A DNA stretch of 64,000 bases, taken from Litsea cubeba (taxonomy: Eukaryota > Streptophyta > Magnoliopsida > Laurales > Lauraceae). Where the stretch lies: assembly GCA_012931725.1 (NCBI GenBank), contig CM022944.1:67636979-67700978 (forward strand). Direction: 5' to 3'. Within the stretch, counting starts at the first letter, position 1. Every line of letters begins with the position of its first letter. Shown one piece after another: positions 33,004-44,276 of the stretch. A model generated the notes under the pieces. That model saw only the letters and a list, made by a program, of their open reading frames with translations. It was not told the origin of the DNA and did no database searches. The translations under genes and the position numbers were made by a program.

Positions 33004-33234
33004 GTCGGTCGACCCACAGGTTGTTGTCGGTCAACCGACACCTCAACGGTCAGATTCCAATGGTCAAGAAATTTTCCATTGTGCAGGTGTGGGTCAGCCG
33101 ACAGGAACCGACAAGCTGACCGACAGTACAAATTTGTTCAGAAAATAGCTCTCTGGAATTCTAACTGAGAGGCTTTCAGTCAGCTTCTGAACCATGGTCG
33201 GTTAGCCGACACCTGACCGACATGCTAACCGACA
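33004..33234 (-). other. Palindrome array in element I LTR (GGTCGACC / GGTTAGCC type)
   Basis: Seven palindrome-like cores (GGTCGACC, TGTCGGTCAACCGACA, GGTCAGCC, AGCTGACC, AGTCAGCT, GGTTAGCC, TGCTAACC) have centres at 33010, 33032, 33095, 33117, 33181, 33203 and 33226. Steps are 22, 63, 22, 64, 22 and 23 bp. The copy in the 5' LTR (38735-38962) has the same spacing. Confidence 0.85.
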
Positions 33235-33605
33235 GTGTGGCTAAAATCCAAACTTTTGCACATTTCAAAGTATTTTCATGTAGGGATTTTTGGGCCATTT
33301 AACCAAGCATGGAAACATGATTTAAACCAATCCAAGTGCTTTAAAATCATGAGACATAAAAAGCCATAAAAGATTTGAAACTTTAAAACATTGGCTAGCT
33401 TGATTTGTAAAAATTCTTTTCAAAAACAAATGCATCTAAGATTTAAATCCAAAACATGCATGAAACATTATTTGTACAAGTCTTAAAACAATGCATGTGT
33501 AAATCAAGATTTCAAGATTTTCTAAATCAATGCATGTGTGAAAATTCAAATGATGATTAAAATGATAATGCATCCATCAAATTGCAATACACAAAATCCC
33601 TAACA

Positions 33606-33620
33606 ATCTCCCCCTTTTCA
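33606..33620 (-). other. Polypurine tract of element I
   Basis: Minus strand GAAAAGGGGGAGAT ends at 33606, directly before the LTR start at 33605. Confidence 0.88.
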
Positions 33621-35999
33621 ATTTGATGGCAAACCTTTTATATGTTGGCAAACTTTGCTCAACACTAAATTTTCACACAGTCTTCAGCTCCTCCTTGGCT
33701 GGACACTCCTTGAAATCTTCTTGGATGCTTCTTCACTTTAGCTTGGGCTCTAGCTTCATTCTCCTTGATGCTTGGAGCTTGATCAATCTTCAAGATTTCT
33801 CTTCATCTTCCTTTCTTTAGACTAAGCATCTTCTTTAGCTCCCAAGCTCTTTCTTCTATCATCTTCTCCCCCTATGACCATGCATTTTCTCCAATGCATT
33901 CTCTCCCTTTGGGTAGAAGTTCATACAATGTCTCTCCCCCTTTGACATTGAATTGCACATCTCTCCCTTTAGCAACTTGAGCACTCTCTTCCCCTTATTC
34001 TCTCAATTTACTCCCCCTTAATTATCTCCCCCTTTGACATTAAATTGCAAAGGTATCAATTGAGGAGGGGTACCTACACACATGAAATAAGAAAAATACC
34101 TTTCAGTAGCACCTGTTAACATAAGTAATTGAAAATGAAATACATAATAGGTTATCATGCATGGGTAGTAAGCTTATAAGGGTACAGAGCCAATATAAGG
34201 GTTGAATTTGATCAACTCTAATGCTTCCTTAGAAGGTTTACTCCCCCTCAATCCATACTCTTCTTTTGTCAAACTTTTGACAAGGATTTAACTAATAGGT
34301 GCAAGAAGAAGATGGTTTAGCCAATTGAGGGTTAACTTCAAGAGAAGAATTAGATACCAAATGATAATGATAATTGACTATTAAAGTACAAATTGATCAA
34401 ATTACCAATATAAAGATGTACCAATTGACGGATAAGCTATAGGATAATTAAAGAGCAAGGTCAAAAGGATATACTAAACATAGCACAAATCATTATAACT
34501 ATGAAAATCATATGCTATGTAAGGTTTTGAATTCATTTCATACAATCATTGGATATAACTAACACGCACAAGATGAATGAAATGAAGTTCAATCATGAAG
34601 CCAAACCTCACCATTAACCAACCAAAATTATGAAAACATAAACATGGTGGTCATATAATTTACCTATAAGAGCATGAGAGGTGGCAATCATGAAGATTAT
34701 GATGCTAATGGAATGTGACATGGAACAAAAGACATATGACTATCAAGATCAATCCAATGTACACAAGGTCTATCACAAACTCATGATATGATACCAATTG
34801 GATATAGATACTAATTGAAAATTATACCAATTGATTACCAATTGAATAGGAAACATGATTAAGAGCAAGCATGTGACAAACACAAAATTCCAACAAGCAT
34901 CATAAAATCATAGTCATCACTTAGAATAATATAACTAGTGAGCATAGTGATGAACAAGAAAAATTGCTTAAAAAGATATAACTTAGTATAACATGCAATT
35001 TTCAAAGTGTCAAGATCATAAGAATTCAACATCTAAGAAATCCATCAAACAATAGATATAACTAAGAAATACAAGTAATGGATTTCAAGGAGGTTCATAT
35101 GATCAAGCACACTACTATGAAGTTGAAACATGTATAAAGAATGATACCAATAAGAAAAATACACATGAATCAACAACATAACCATCCATTTCAAAAGAAA
35201 TAACTAGAAAGCACGAAGGATGGATTTGAGGGTTCTAGTATGGTAACTACAAAAATAATTAAAGAGCACAACCATACATGGAACAAATAAACATTTGCAT
35301 AAAGAATGTAACTAAATGAGCAAAGATGCAAATAGCTTAAAACAACATTCATTTCCATTTGAAATGGCATAATCAAATACAAAAGGAAATGACAACATGG
35401 AACATGCTTTGAAGAATATAACTAATGATGTTTTAAAGCAATTCCATTCAAACAATCTTCAAATCATAAACAAAATCCAATAATGAGCATAAAGAGGATG
35501 ATTTTGAAGATAACACTTTTTCAACTTGCATTTTAAAATATATAACTTAATTGGAAAACATACAAGTTGATCTTTCAAAACAATAATTTTCCATATGAAA
35601 ATATAACTTAGAAATCTATGGAAAAACTAAATTGTTTCAAATCATTTGTTTTTCAAAACAAATCTTACTAATACATCCAAACAAATGATTTTACAATATC
35701 AATTGATTATGAAAGATCTAGCTAATAAAGCTTTGAAACCATAATCAATAGAACATGTATAGAATTGCAAGAGATATAACTAAATGAACAAGAAGCAAAT
35801 CTAACATGTTGAAAATATAATCAAATGATTTTGAAAACCATGATATGTAACTAGATAAGTACATGAAGACAAAATCAATTGATTACTAATAAACATTGCA
35901 TTTTAATAAAAGTAACTAAGAAAGAACAAAATGCAAATGCAATATGACCAACAAAGGGATTTACCTATAAAGGATAGGTTGGTCAATGAGGTCCAAGGC
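33621..35999 (-). other. Non-coding interior of element I
   Basis: 2.4 kb of A/T-rich sequence occupying the place of pol. It has no frame above about 65 codons on minus and no reverse transcriptase or integrase motif. It is dotted with variants of 'agatataactaa' spaced irregularly (34480-35960), which suggests an origin from a decayed short repeat. CT-rich stretches 'ctcccccttt' recur at 33607-34035. Confidence 0.75.
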
Positions 36000-36000
36000 C

Positions 36001-37436
36001 TTAAGGTTTGACTATGTAAATAACTTTTGGAATCCACCTAAGGTCTTGGGAGGGTTGGTCTTTGAGGTCCATCTTAAAAGTCTTACCAACTATTGGAGAT
36101 TTGACTTGATAAATTCTCAATTTAGACTTATCACCATGATGTTTAGATTTAACTAAATTTGGCTTAGGTTGGTGATTAGTCTTTTGAGGTTGGTGACTTT
36201 TCTTAGTAGGGGATTGGTTCACTTTTCTTTTCTTCTTATTTCCTCCCTTTATTTGACTTTTGAATTTTAGATTTAACTTAGCAACTTTATTCAAAAGTTC
36301 TTTCATTTGTTGAGTTATGGGAGGAAGATTGAGAAGCTTTTTGTTAATAGATTCTTTTAGAGTTGGTTTAACTTGTTTAACCTTTTTAGAATCTATTTTA
36401 GGAGACTCCTTTTTAATAGGTTTTACTTGTTTATTCTTCTTGGAGTCTTCCTTGGTTTTTAGTGTCTTAATCATCATATTATTTGATTTTACCTTTTTAG
36501 GTTTAAATATGGATTTAGACACATTGCTTCTTCTTAATTTGCACTCAAACCTAAAATGTCCTTCAATGCCACAATAATTACATTTAGTCAATTGCAAGGA
36601 AGTGTGAGTGCTAGAGAAAGAGGACTCACCTTTAACAAATTTGTTGGTGAACTTAGGGTCATGAGAAATATTCCTATCAAAACCAAGACCCGTCCTATCT
36701 CTTTTAGATTTACCCAATTTCAATAACTTTTCAAATCTTTCTTCACTATGGGTAAATTTGCACTCATATTTATGTTTGTAGGTTTCAAGTTGAGTGACTT
36801 GGTTTTTAAGGTTGGATTTTCAAGTTTAACTTTTGTTAGTTCTTGTTCAATTCCCTTAAATTTATTTAGCTCTTCATGGGCAAGTTTTAGTTCAAATTTA
36901 ATTTCATTAATAACATTGGATCCAAGTTCTAGAGTTTTTATCTTAATTTGTGCATTAGATAAATTTTCCATAGAAATGGTTAACTTGGATTCTAAATTGT
37001 TAATATTTTCATCTTGCCTTTTTAATTGATCTCTTAGTTTAGAATTTTCCTTATTAAGATTATCACAATCTAACTTTGATTCTCTTATGTCATCTTTAAT
37101 ATTAGATAGATTATGTAAAGAGATCATGAACTTAGATTCTACACAATTTATTAATTCATCTTTTTCTCTAAGTTCATTTTTAGAAGAGACTAATTCTTGG
37201 TTTAGCCTTTTAGATTCTTCTTTTAATTTTTTATTCTTCTTAGAAAGCTCTAAGGACCATGTGTACAATTCCTCATAAGCTTCATTTTCATCATATTCTT
37301 CTTCTTTTAAATTAAATATAGATTCATTATTTTTTATGTTAGAATCTCCAATAGATGGAAGAAGAAGGGGTCTAGAGGAATCTACACAAGAATCTACAAG
37401 GTCAAGCATAGTGGAATCCATTCTAATGATTTTCAT
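36001..37436 (-). pseudogene. Gag-like protein of element I (coiled coil plus CCHC knuckle)
   Basis: On minus, the frame from 37436 starts MKIIRMDSTMLDLVDSCVD. Codons from about 45 to 215 are strongly heptad-like (ELSKKNKKLKEESKRLNQEL, then NINNLESKLTISMENLSN). Near 36815 a one-base shift moves the frame, after which it reads FTHSEERFEKLLKLGKSKRDRTGLGFDRN, a Copia gag signature, then the zinc knuckle CNYCGIEGHFRFEC and a lysine-rich tail ending WIPKVIYIVKP. Capsid-core motifs of the gag N-terminus are not seen, so the start was probably acquired or the core lost. The role would be RNA binding; whether the shift is a mutation or programmed cannot be told here. Confidence 0.75.
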
Positions 37437-37513
37437 AGAAAAGCAACACTAGGGTTTTGATCTAGATAGAGAGGATCAACTCCGGGTGTTTAAGCCCTAA
37501 ATGGAGTAACCTT

Positions 37514-37525
37514 GCTCTGATACCA
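37514..37525 (-). other. Primer binding site of element I (initiator tRNA-Met)
   Basis: Minus strand TGGTATCAGAGC, two bases from the end of the 5' LTR at 37528. Confidence 0.93.
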
Positions 37526-37527
37526 AT

Positions 37528-39334
37528 TGAAAGTCCAAGGGATCCTAACCCTAGAGGGGGGGTGAATAGGGTGATCTACACTTAATGACTAATTATGGCC
37601 AATTTTAATTTCTTTACAAGTAACTAGTCACATGTGATGATTAACATACAATATGCGGAAGCTTAAACAAAACAATCACCACTACACAAGGATTTATAGT
37701 GGTTCGGCCTCAATGCCTACATCCACTACCGGTTTGTGACTCAACACCCCACCGGATTTCCACTAATATGCTTTTCAAAAGGCTAAGCAATAACCTCTAC
37801 AATATGCTTTCCAAGGATAAGCAATAACCTTACAATATTGTTTTTCTAGGCTAAACAACAACCTATACACAATGCTTTTATATGGCTAAGCAATAACCTT
37901 ACAATCAAATGATTTCTCTAAAGAAAGTGTTTTCACAAAACACTCTAAGAGATTACAATTAAGCTCAAATAAAATTGCCTCTAAATAGGCGAATATGAAA
38001 ATGAAAAGCTAACTCACACAACACTCTAAGTAATGCAAAGATGAATGCTCATGAAGTGTGTGTGTGAATACTTCAATCAAGTTGAAAATGAAAGCTCAAT
38101 CAATTTATGCTAAAAGCATTTAAAAGTTTAATGCACATAAAAAGATATGATTGAAGTAATATGCAAATCACATGTACCAAATACAAACTTGTAGAAGATA
38201 TAAAAAACAAGGGTTCACAAGTTGTATGAAATTAATTTAGTCTAAACATGTGATGCATGTGCAATGTTGTTTTCAAAACCAAACTAATTCAATAAAGGTT
38301 TAAATGAATGAAAACAACAAGGAAAGATTCAAAACAAGTTAATGAATCATGACATAAAAGAAACCAAAGATTTTGGCAATGCATGATTAACAAAGTTTAT
38401 AAAACAAACTTGTTTTGAAATCAAGGTGAAGAATCCTATGACTTTAATCAAAGATTAAGGAAGTAGAGGATTCAACACATCATAGTTTATATGCTAAAAT
38501 CATTTACCAATAGTTTAACAAAGCATAAAAAAATGATTAATAAAAGGCAAAGCTTACTTGGTGGTTTAACTTCATTAATCCAAGCTTTAGCTTTCCTTAA
38601 TGACCATTAGCCTTCCTTAGCTTGATCCCCTTTCTTTTGCTTCAAAATGCCTCAAGAAGGGCTTCAAAGATCATCACAAATGGCTAAGGAATGAGTTTCT
38701 TTTTATAGAAAAAGTGGTCCAACGGCTCCTTGTCGGTCGACCCACAGGTTGTTGTCGGTCAACCGACACCTCAACGGTCAGATTCCAACGGTCAAGAAAT
38801 TTTCCATTGTGCAGGTGTGGGTCAGCCGACAGGAACCGACAAGCTGACCGACAGTACAAATTTGTTCAGAAAATAGCTCTCTGGAATTCTAACTGAGAGG
38901 CTTTCGGTCAGCTTCTGAACCATGGTCGGTTAGCCGACACCTGACCGACATGCTAACCGACAGTGTGGCTAAAATCCAAACTTTTGCACATTTCAAAGTA
39001 TTTTCATGTAGGGATTTTTGGGCCATTTAACCAAGCATGGAAACATGATTTAAACCAATCCAAGTGCTTTAAAATCATGAGACATAAAAAGCCATAAAAG
39101 ATTTGAAACTTTAAAACATTGGCTAGCTTGATTTGTAAAAATTCTTTTTAAAAACAAATGCATCTAAGATTTAAATCCAAAACATGCATGAAACATTATT
39201 TGTACAAGTCTTAAAAACAATGCATGTGTAAATCAAGATTTCAAGATTTTTTAAATCAATGCATGTGTGAAAATTCAAATGATGATTAAAATGATAATGC
39301 ATCCATCAAATTGCAATACATAAAATCCCTAACA
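37528..39334 (-). mobile_element. 5' LTR of element I
   Basis: 1,807 bp, almost identical to the 3' LTR. The palindrome array is at 38735-38962. At 38906-38913 this copy keeps GGTCAGCT where the other LTR has AGTCAGCT, so here that array member is closer to the family core. Confidence 0.92.
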
Positions 39335-39660
39335 GGAGGTTCTCGCCGCCGAGAGGCTTGATTTAGTTGTTTGAGGGTTGATGTAGGGTCAAACGTTGTT
39401 GGTTTGACTCGGAACTTGACGTGGAGCCTTTTGGATGTATTTTGAGACCATCCATCGGCTATGATCGAAGATTTGGTATCTTCGATGCTTTCGCCACTGG
39501 GAGCTCCTTTTCAGCTGCCGGAGAAGCAAAGTTAGGCCAAATGATTTTGAAATGGCCCGAAACTTCTTGTGTACTCCTCTTTTGGCTGTCTTAAAGGATC
39601 TTGCAGTTTTTATTTGATTCTGACAAGATTTGATTTTTTAGAAGTAACATTGCCTATTTA

Positions 39661-40140
39661 TAGGGGGAGGGAGGCTCAGGTCCCAATCACTCATTTATGA
39701 GGTATGGTCTCCCACGCCTCGCGTATAACGCACGATGCCTCTGAATTGACCGGCTAATCGGATGGCGATAGGTGGAGTCATTTGCTTATTTTCCACATCA
39801 ATCTTCCTGCCATACTTAATACTATTTATGAGCCTCGGAATGTGGGACACCAAAGCCGATAATAATGAAAATAGCCAGGTGCCCTCATCCCAACTCAGGC
39901 AATCCTCCTACCACAAGCCACCAATTTAGCCAAACTCAAACACTTAAGCCAAAACAAGAATGAAAACAGCAGAAAGAAGAACAAGTGTGGAAGAAACAAA
40001 GAGCCTAGTTTTATTAACTTGTTTTTCGTATACAATGTGGAAAGTTACAATTCGAAAGCAGGAAATACAATCAGAAAATATTCAAAAAGCTACGGGAGAG
40101 ACTTCGGCGGGCGCCATCCCCGGAGACTAGAGCAGCACCC
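39661..40140 (-). other. 3' flank of the antisense Tat gene
   Basis: Single-copy-like sequence after the A LTR break. On minus it holds an AATAAA polyadenylation signal (40015-40010) about 125 bp beyond the stop of the gene that follows. Confidence 0.6.
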
Positions 40141-42123
40141 TCACTGTTTCTCTGAAAGGCTGGCCGTCTCAACAGTAGGCGCAACGGTTTCTAGAGCGTC
40201 CGCAGGAGGGAGAGATGGAGCACCGTCCAAAAGGGCGTCAGCAGCAGGCGCTTCGACCTGAGGACTCTCAGGCAGGGGGGCTGGACTCGATTCTAACTCC
40301 GGGCCTGTGTACTTCGGGTGGTTCTGATAGACCGGATGATCTTCAGGAACCCCCACCTCTTTCAGTGTGGCCCGGCATCCCTCCTCAAATAGGAGAGAGC
40401 TTATCTCCCCCACCTATCTTTCGTAGTCCTCCATGTCCTGGTCCACTCCCTTCTGGAAAGCAGCGTGGACTTCGGCCCGCAATGAAGACTTGAGGTCGGC
40501 ATTCTCTTTCAGTGACCGCTCCAGCTCGGCCTTCTGTTTTGCCAATTCGGCTGTCGATTCAGTCCGTTGTTTCTCCAGCTCAGCCTCCAGTTCCGACCCC
40601 CTCTTCATCTTCAATCGGATCTCCCCTTTCTGCTCATGGGTATTGGCCGTTAGGTCAGTTAGGCTGGCCAACGCCACCTCCATCTCTGCATTTAGTTCAG
40701 CGTTACTCCTCATCGGACCGGCCAGCCTGCTTTGGCAATCTGCCAATTCCTTCCTGAGCCTCTCCCTCTCGGATTCCAGTTGTGAAACTCTGGAAACTTT
40801 CTTGTCACTCCTCTCCACGACCAGTTGGAGCCTCTGAACATTCTGCAAAAGAGAGCCATTAGATGCAAGAAGCCGAAGCAGAATTTATCAAAACTGACTG
40901 AAGATTACTTACTATGAGAGCAGCCTGAATCGCCGAAGCCAGTAGACACTCGTTGTCGTACTTCGCGTGCTGCTCCATATCGCGAGGGAGGGTGCAAGCC
41001 TTAGCGAGCACCCCAATGACTGGAGGTTTCCCGGCCACCCGGCTCTCCATGTTCAGGGGCCTCCCGGGCTGAGTCTCCAGCCTCGGCCTCCATGGTGCCG
41101 GCACAATGGGATGAGTCCCCGAGGCCGATCCGGGGCCTTGCCCCGAAGGTCCGCTGATTTCGCGTCCCTTATCGGGAGGAGCCTTGTCCACTGGCATGCT
41201 CGTTTCGGGAGGAGCCTTCCCTCCAGGGACGCGTACAGACCCTTTGTCCTTTTGGGCCTTCTGAGCCCCTGAGTCTCTTTCCCCCGCCTTGGACCTCTTG
41301 CTCGATGGAGATCCATCTTTCAGACGGTCGGGAGAGCGTCGTTGGGTTCCTGCACCCGGGGCGATGATAAGGGCGGAAGAGACCGTGGCTTCGCCCGGGC
41401 CCGAGGCTATGCAGGTACTAGCAAAAGAAGGTGCTGCCGAAGAAGAAGACCGGCTCTTGAACTTGGCGGTCAGATCTTTGGTTTTCAGAGGAGGTAGATC
41501 TCCTTCCATCCTCTCTCCTTGATCAGAGGAATAAGCCTCTACGGCCGCCGTCAGGCTTACCGACCCCGAACTGGCGGAAGTGGACGCCTCGACACCAGAT
41601 GCAATTCGGCTATCAACTGGATCAATCAGTGGAATACCCCAGGCACGACCAATGTGATGGAAGGAACGCCAGTCTGCGGCTCGCCCCCTGTGCTGTCTCG
41701 ACCCTTTTGTAATGACTGCGGTACCTCGGCGTGTAGCCCAACAGCTTCCAGGCCGCCCTGTTCTCGTGCCCGGTGTACTTTTCTACCTTTTTATGGTCAG
41801 CTACGTTATTCTTCCAGCTGTCGCGCGCTGCTCAACGCTGCCTCTCTCGTAGTTCTGCACAATAAGACAAGACGTCAGTTCGGCAATTCAAAGGGTGAAT
41901 AAAATGAGCAAAATGGAGGGACGATGTTTACTTGGGATGACCCCAAGGTGGTGCGGGACCATGTGCGTTATGTCCTCACCGGCGCCGAACTCCTAGTCAC
42001 CCGAGATGCAAAAGAGGTCGTCCTCGACGTTCTTATTTGAATCTTCCAAAGCCGAAGACGAAGCCCTTCCGGAGCTGTTTCACCCAGAGGTAGTAGTTGC
42101 CTCCCCCGGCCTTACAAATGTCG

Positions 42124-42199
42124 TATGCATCCTCGATGTCATGGACACCGAGGTATATCCCTAAAGCCTCATTTAATTTCGCCGTGCCCATGACGACCT
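42124..42199. repeat. 76-bp duplication, left copy
   Basis: Identical except for one base (cctcattt versus cctcgttt) to 44201-44276. The two copies flank an insert of exactly 42200-44200. Both copies are coding sequence of the antisense gene. Confidence 0.9.
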
Positions 42200-42421
42200 A
42201 AGAAAGAAAATAAATGTCTAAACTAATCCTAAACTAGGAAAGCAAGTAAAATCTTCAAGTCCTCCAATGCACTTTTCCACTTTCCTTTGCTCCAAAGGAG
42301 GAATTCCCTATAAAACAAACACAAATAATGTGTAGAATCCGCAAGGAAAATAAAGGAAAGATAAAAAGTACACTAAGCTAAAAATGAGTTCAACTCTATG
42401 AAATTCAAAGCTTTCCAATGC
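42200..42421 (-). other. A/T-rich segment beyond the tRNA-Asp sequence
   Basis: 222 bp between the left duplication copy and the tRNA-like sequence. In element orientation this is downstream of the PBS, so it may be the start of the leader of the inserted element. No coding or terminal motif is seen at 42200. Confidence 0.5.
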
Positions 42422-42473
42422 ATTCCCGCCTGTCACGCGGGTGACCCGGATTCGATCCCCGGCAACGGCTCCA
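42422..42473 (+). other. tRNA-Asp(GTC) 3' part ending in CCA, as extended PBS
   Basis: 52 nt correspond to the anticodon arm (CCCGCCTGTCACGCGGG), variable loop, T arm (CCGGATTCGATCCCCGG) and acceptor strand CAACGGC of plant tRNA-Asp, then one base and CCA. The D arm and 5' acceptor strand are missing, so it is not a tRNA gene. CCA is not encoded in nuclear tRNA genes of plants, so the sequence derives from mature tRNA. Read on minus it is TGGAGCCGTTGCCGGGGATCG, the Athila-type PBS, but the match is about 52 nt instead of the usual 12-20. Confidence 0.85.
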
Positions 42474-42479
42474 AGAACT

Positions 42480-44200
42480 TGATCGACACTTAAATGTGCA
42501 ACGCTTACCGCAAGACTACGGTGTCGTCAAGTAGTAAAGGACTAAAGAGTCCGAATTATCAATCCTACGAAGAGAGGATGGAACAAGCAATGAATCCAAT
42601 TAAAGGAGAATTGAACTAAGATATAGCTAATAAAGAAAATTGAAGCAAACAATTAAAACTACTAAACTATGCAATGTAAACTATTAATTAACAATCTAAA
42701 ATATGAAATTAACAAGGTCTAAGCTAACCTAACAAACTACACTAAACTAGTGGATGCATGGTGGTGGAAATGGAAGACTTAAGGTGAAGATGTGGTGTGA
42801 AATGTGTATGATTTTAAAACAAGTGGTGTGAAGTGTAGATCTAAAAATCTAGAAATGAAAATAACAAATCAAATAAAGATTTAAATTAACAACAATAAAA
42901 ATAATAGATTAGGCAATCCAAAATCCACTAAGTATGTAATTAATTCAAACAATGCATGTTCTAATTCAATTCCCAAATCTACAATCCAATTAGCAATCTC
43001 TTGCCTAATTAGATTGGATGATATAACAATGAAGATCAAAGTAAAAGAAAATCAAAGGCCAAGATCCTAGATCATCATTTACCTACCCTAACAATAAATC
43101 ATCAAAATCAAGCTACAAAAGATCAAAGATAAGGGCTCTAGAGCATGCTATGTGAGAGAACTTAATCAAACTACAAAGCATCAATTGAGATTATCCGAGC
43201 ATCAAGTGTAGAGATAGAACATGAGAAATGAGAGAGATTAGCACAACTAGATCTAAAATCTACTAATCAATCAAGGCACAAGTAGGAAATTTAAACAAAA
43301 ACATGCATCTAATTGAACTAATCACATTACTTAGCTTCAAAAGGAGAGCCTAATCCAAGAGCTTTAGCCACTAAACATCAAGAAAGAGCTCCAAATCTTC
43401 ATTAATGAACTTCAATTACACACTCTCTCTCTAGATTAGTTACAAAGAAGCTCCTAATTACAATCTAAAAGTATAGAGAAGGTAAAATAAAATTTCTAAA
43501 AGACTAACTTGCCAAAAGATCTCCCCTTCTCTACAAAAGCATTCCAATTTATAGAAACTTAAAAGACATTTGATTGGCTCATTTTCATTCACAAGGATTG
43601 CTTCCATTTGATTGGTTGCAACTTGAAGGCTTTTGATTGGCTCTTTTGCTTTCACATGGATTGCTTCAATTTGATTGGTTGCAACAAACTTTCCTCCCAA
43701 AAGCATGTGCTTTTTGCCTTTTGTGGTCCTTCATTTTGGAGGCTTTTGATTGGCTCATATCCTTTCACATGGATTTGTGCCATGGCAAGCTTTGATTGGT
43801 GGAGAGGTTGGAGTTAGATGAAATATCTTCTATGTAAAAAAAAATATAATTGTTAGGCTTTGAACCGAAAACCTATATCATAGCAACCAAACCTCTAACC
43901 AATACACCTACCACTCCTTTGTGTTGGAAAATGACTTATTCTCATCTTATTTTAGAATTCTTCAACACTACTGATGCCTTGGGACATTAGCCGGAAGGTT
44001 GGGGTAGTCGCGGGGTCCACCTACACAAGAGAAATTACATAAAAATGCGCTATAAATAATCAGATTTATGGATGATAATCCGATAATCCATTTAATTTGA
44101 TAGAATGATAAAATCTATGTAAAGCAAATGATATGCATATGATATGCTGATAAAACCCGAACTAATGAGGGGTAAAATATGCAATATTTAACACTCATCA
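42480..44200 (-). mobile_element. Athila-like LTR with extended tRNA-Asp PBS
   Basis: On minus the LTR starts TGATGAGTGTTAAATATTGC at 44200 and ends GTGTCGATCA at 42480 (1,721 bp), six bases before the tRNA-Asp complementary PBS. The start sequence and PBS type match Athila-like elements. A TATA box (TATAAATT, 43553-43546) is preceded on minus by a block rich in CCAAT. No gag-pol and no second LTR are present; beyond the PBS only 222 bp remain before the duplicated target. This is an LTR-PBS fragment, not a solo LTR. Confidence 0.8.
43546..43810 (-). promoter_or_regulatory. Promoter of the Athila-like LTR: CCAAT repeats and TATA box
   Basis: On minus, about seven CCAATCAAA or CCAAT motifs occur in two to three copies of a 60-70-bp unit (43564-43800), followed by TATAAATT at 43553-43546. 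The order (CCAAT boxes, then TATA) is that of a normal Pol II promoter. Confidence 0.65.
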
Positions 44201-44276
44201 TATGCATCCTCGATGTCATGGACACCGAGGTATATCCCTAAAGCCTCGTTTAATTTCGCCGTGCCCATGACGACCT
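44201..44276. repeat. 76-bp duplication, right copy
   Basis: Copy of 42124-42199. It begins immediately after the LTR terminus at 44200, so at this side the insertion junction is exact. Confidence 0.9.

Larger units (their letters stand above)
31800..33605 (-). mobile_element. 3' LTR of element I
   Basis: 1,806 bp. On minus: start TGTTAGGG at 33605, palindrome array 33232-33004, TATA box at 32971-32978 (TATAAAAA), transcript region, end ACTTTCA at 31800. Confidence 0.92.
31795..39339 (-). mobile_element. Young non-autonomous Copia element I (7.5 kb), duplication GGAGG
   Basis: LTRs 31800-33605 and 37528-39334 (about 1,806 bp, TGAAAGTCC...CCTAACA) are bracketed by GGAGG at 31795-31799 and 39335-39339. 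I count about six substitutions and three one-base indels between LTRs, about 0.3-0.4 percent. PBS and PPT are intact. On minus the interior holds a gag-like frame and 2.4 kb without coding; protease, integrase, reverse transcriptase and RNase H are absent. It must have moved with proteins from a relative. It interrupts the A 5' LTR, and the flanks rejoin cleanly when I and one duplication copy are removed. Confidence 0.93.
30661..39660 (-). mobile_element. Truncated 5' LTR of element A, split by element I
   Basis: 30661-31799 and 39340-39660 together match the 3' LTR and the 62.5-kb LTR. Both ends are missing. On the left it starts at the tcatgaatc..cttgacttgtaact segment instead of the LTR 3' end, so U5 and PBS are lost. 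On the right it stops exactly at the minus-strand TATA box (tatttata at 39654-39661), so all upstream U3 is lost and sequence of the next element follows. Confidence 0.75.

Noticed and set aside
32946..33168. Frames on both strands reading through the GTCGGT array (also 38674-38896).
   Set aside because: Array DNA without stops, same reasoning as for element B.
42422..42473. A tRNA-Asp gene.
   Set aside because: The 5' half is missing and CCA is present in the DNA, so it is a retrotranscribed or primer-derived sequence, not a gene.
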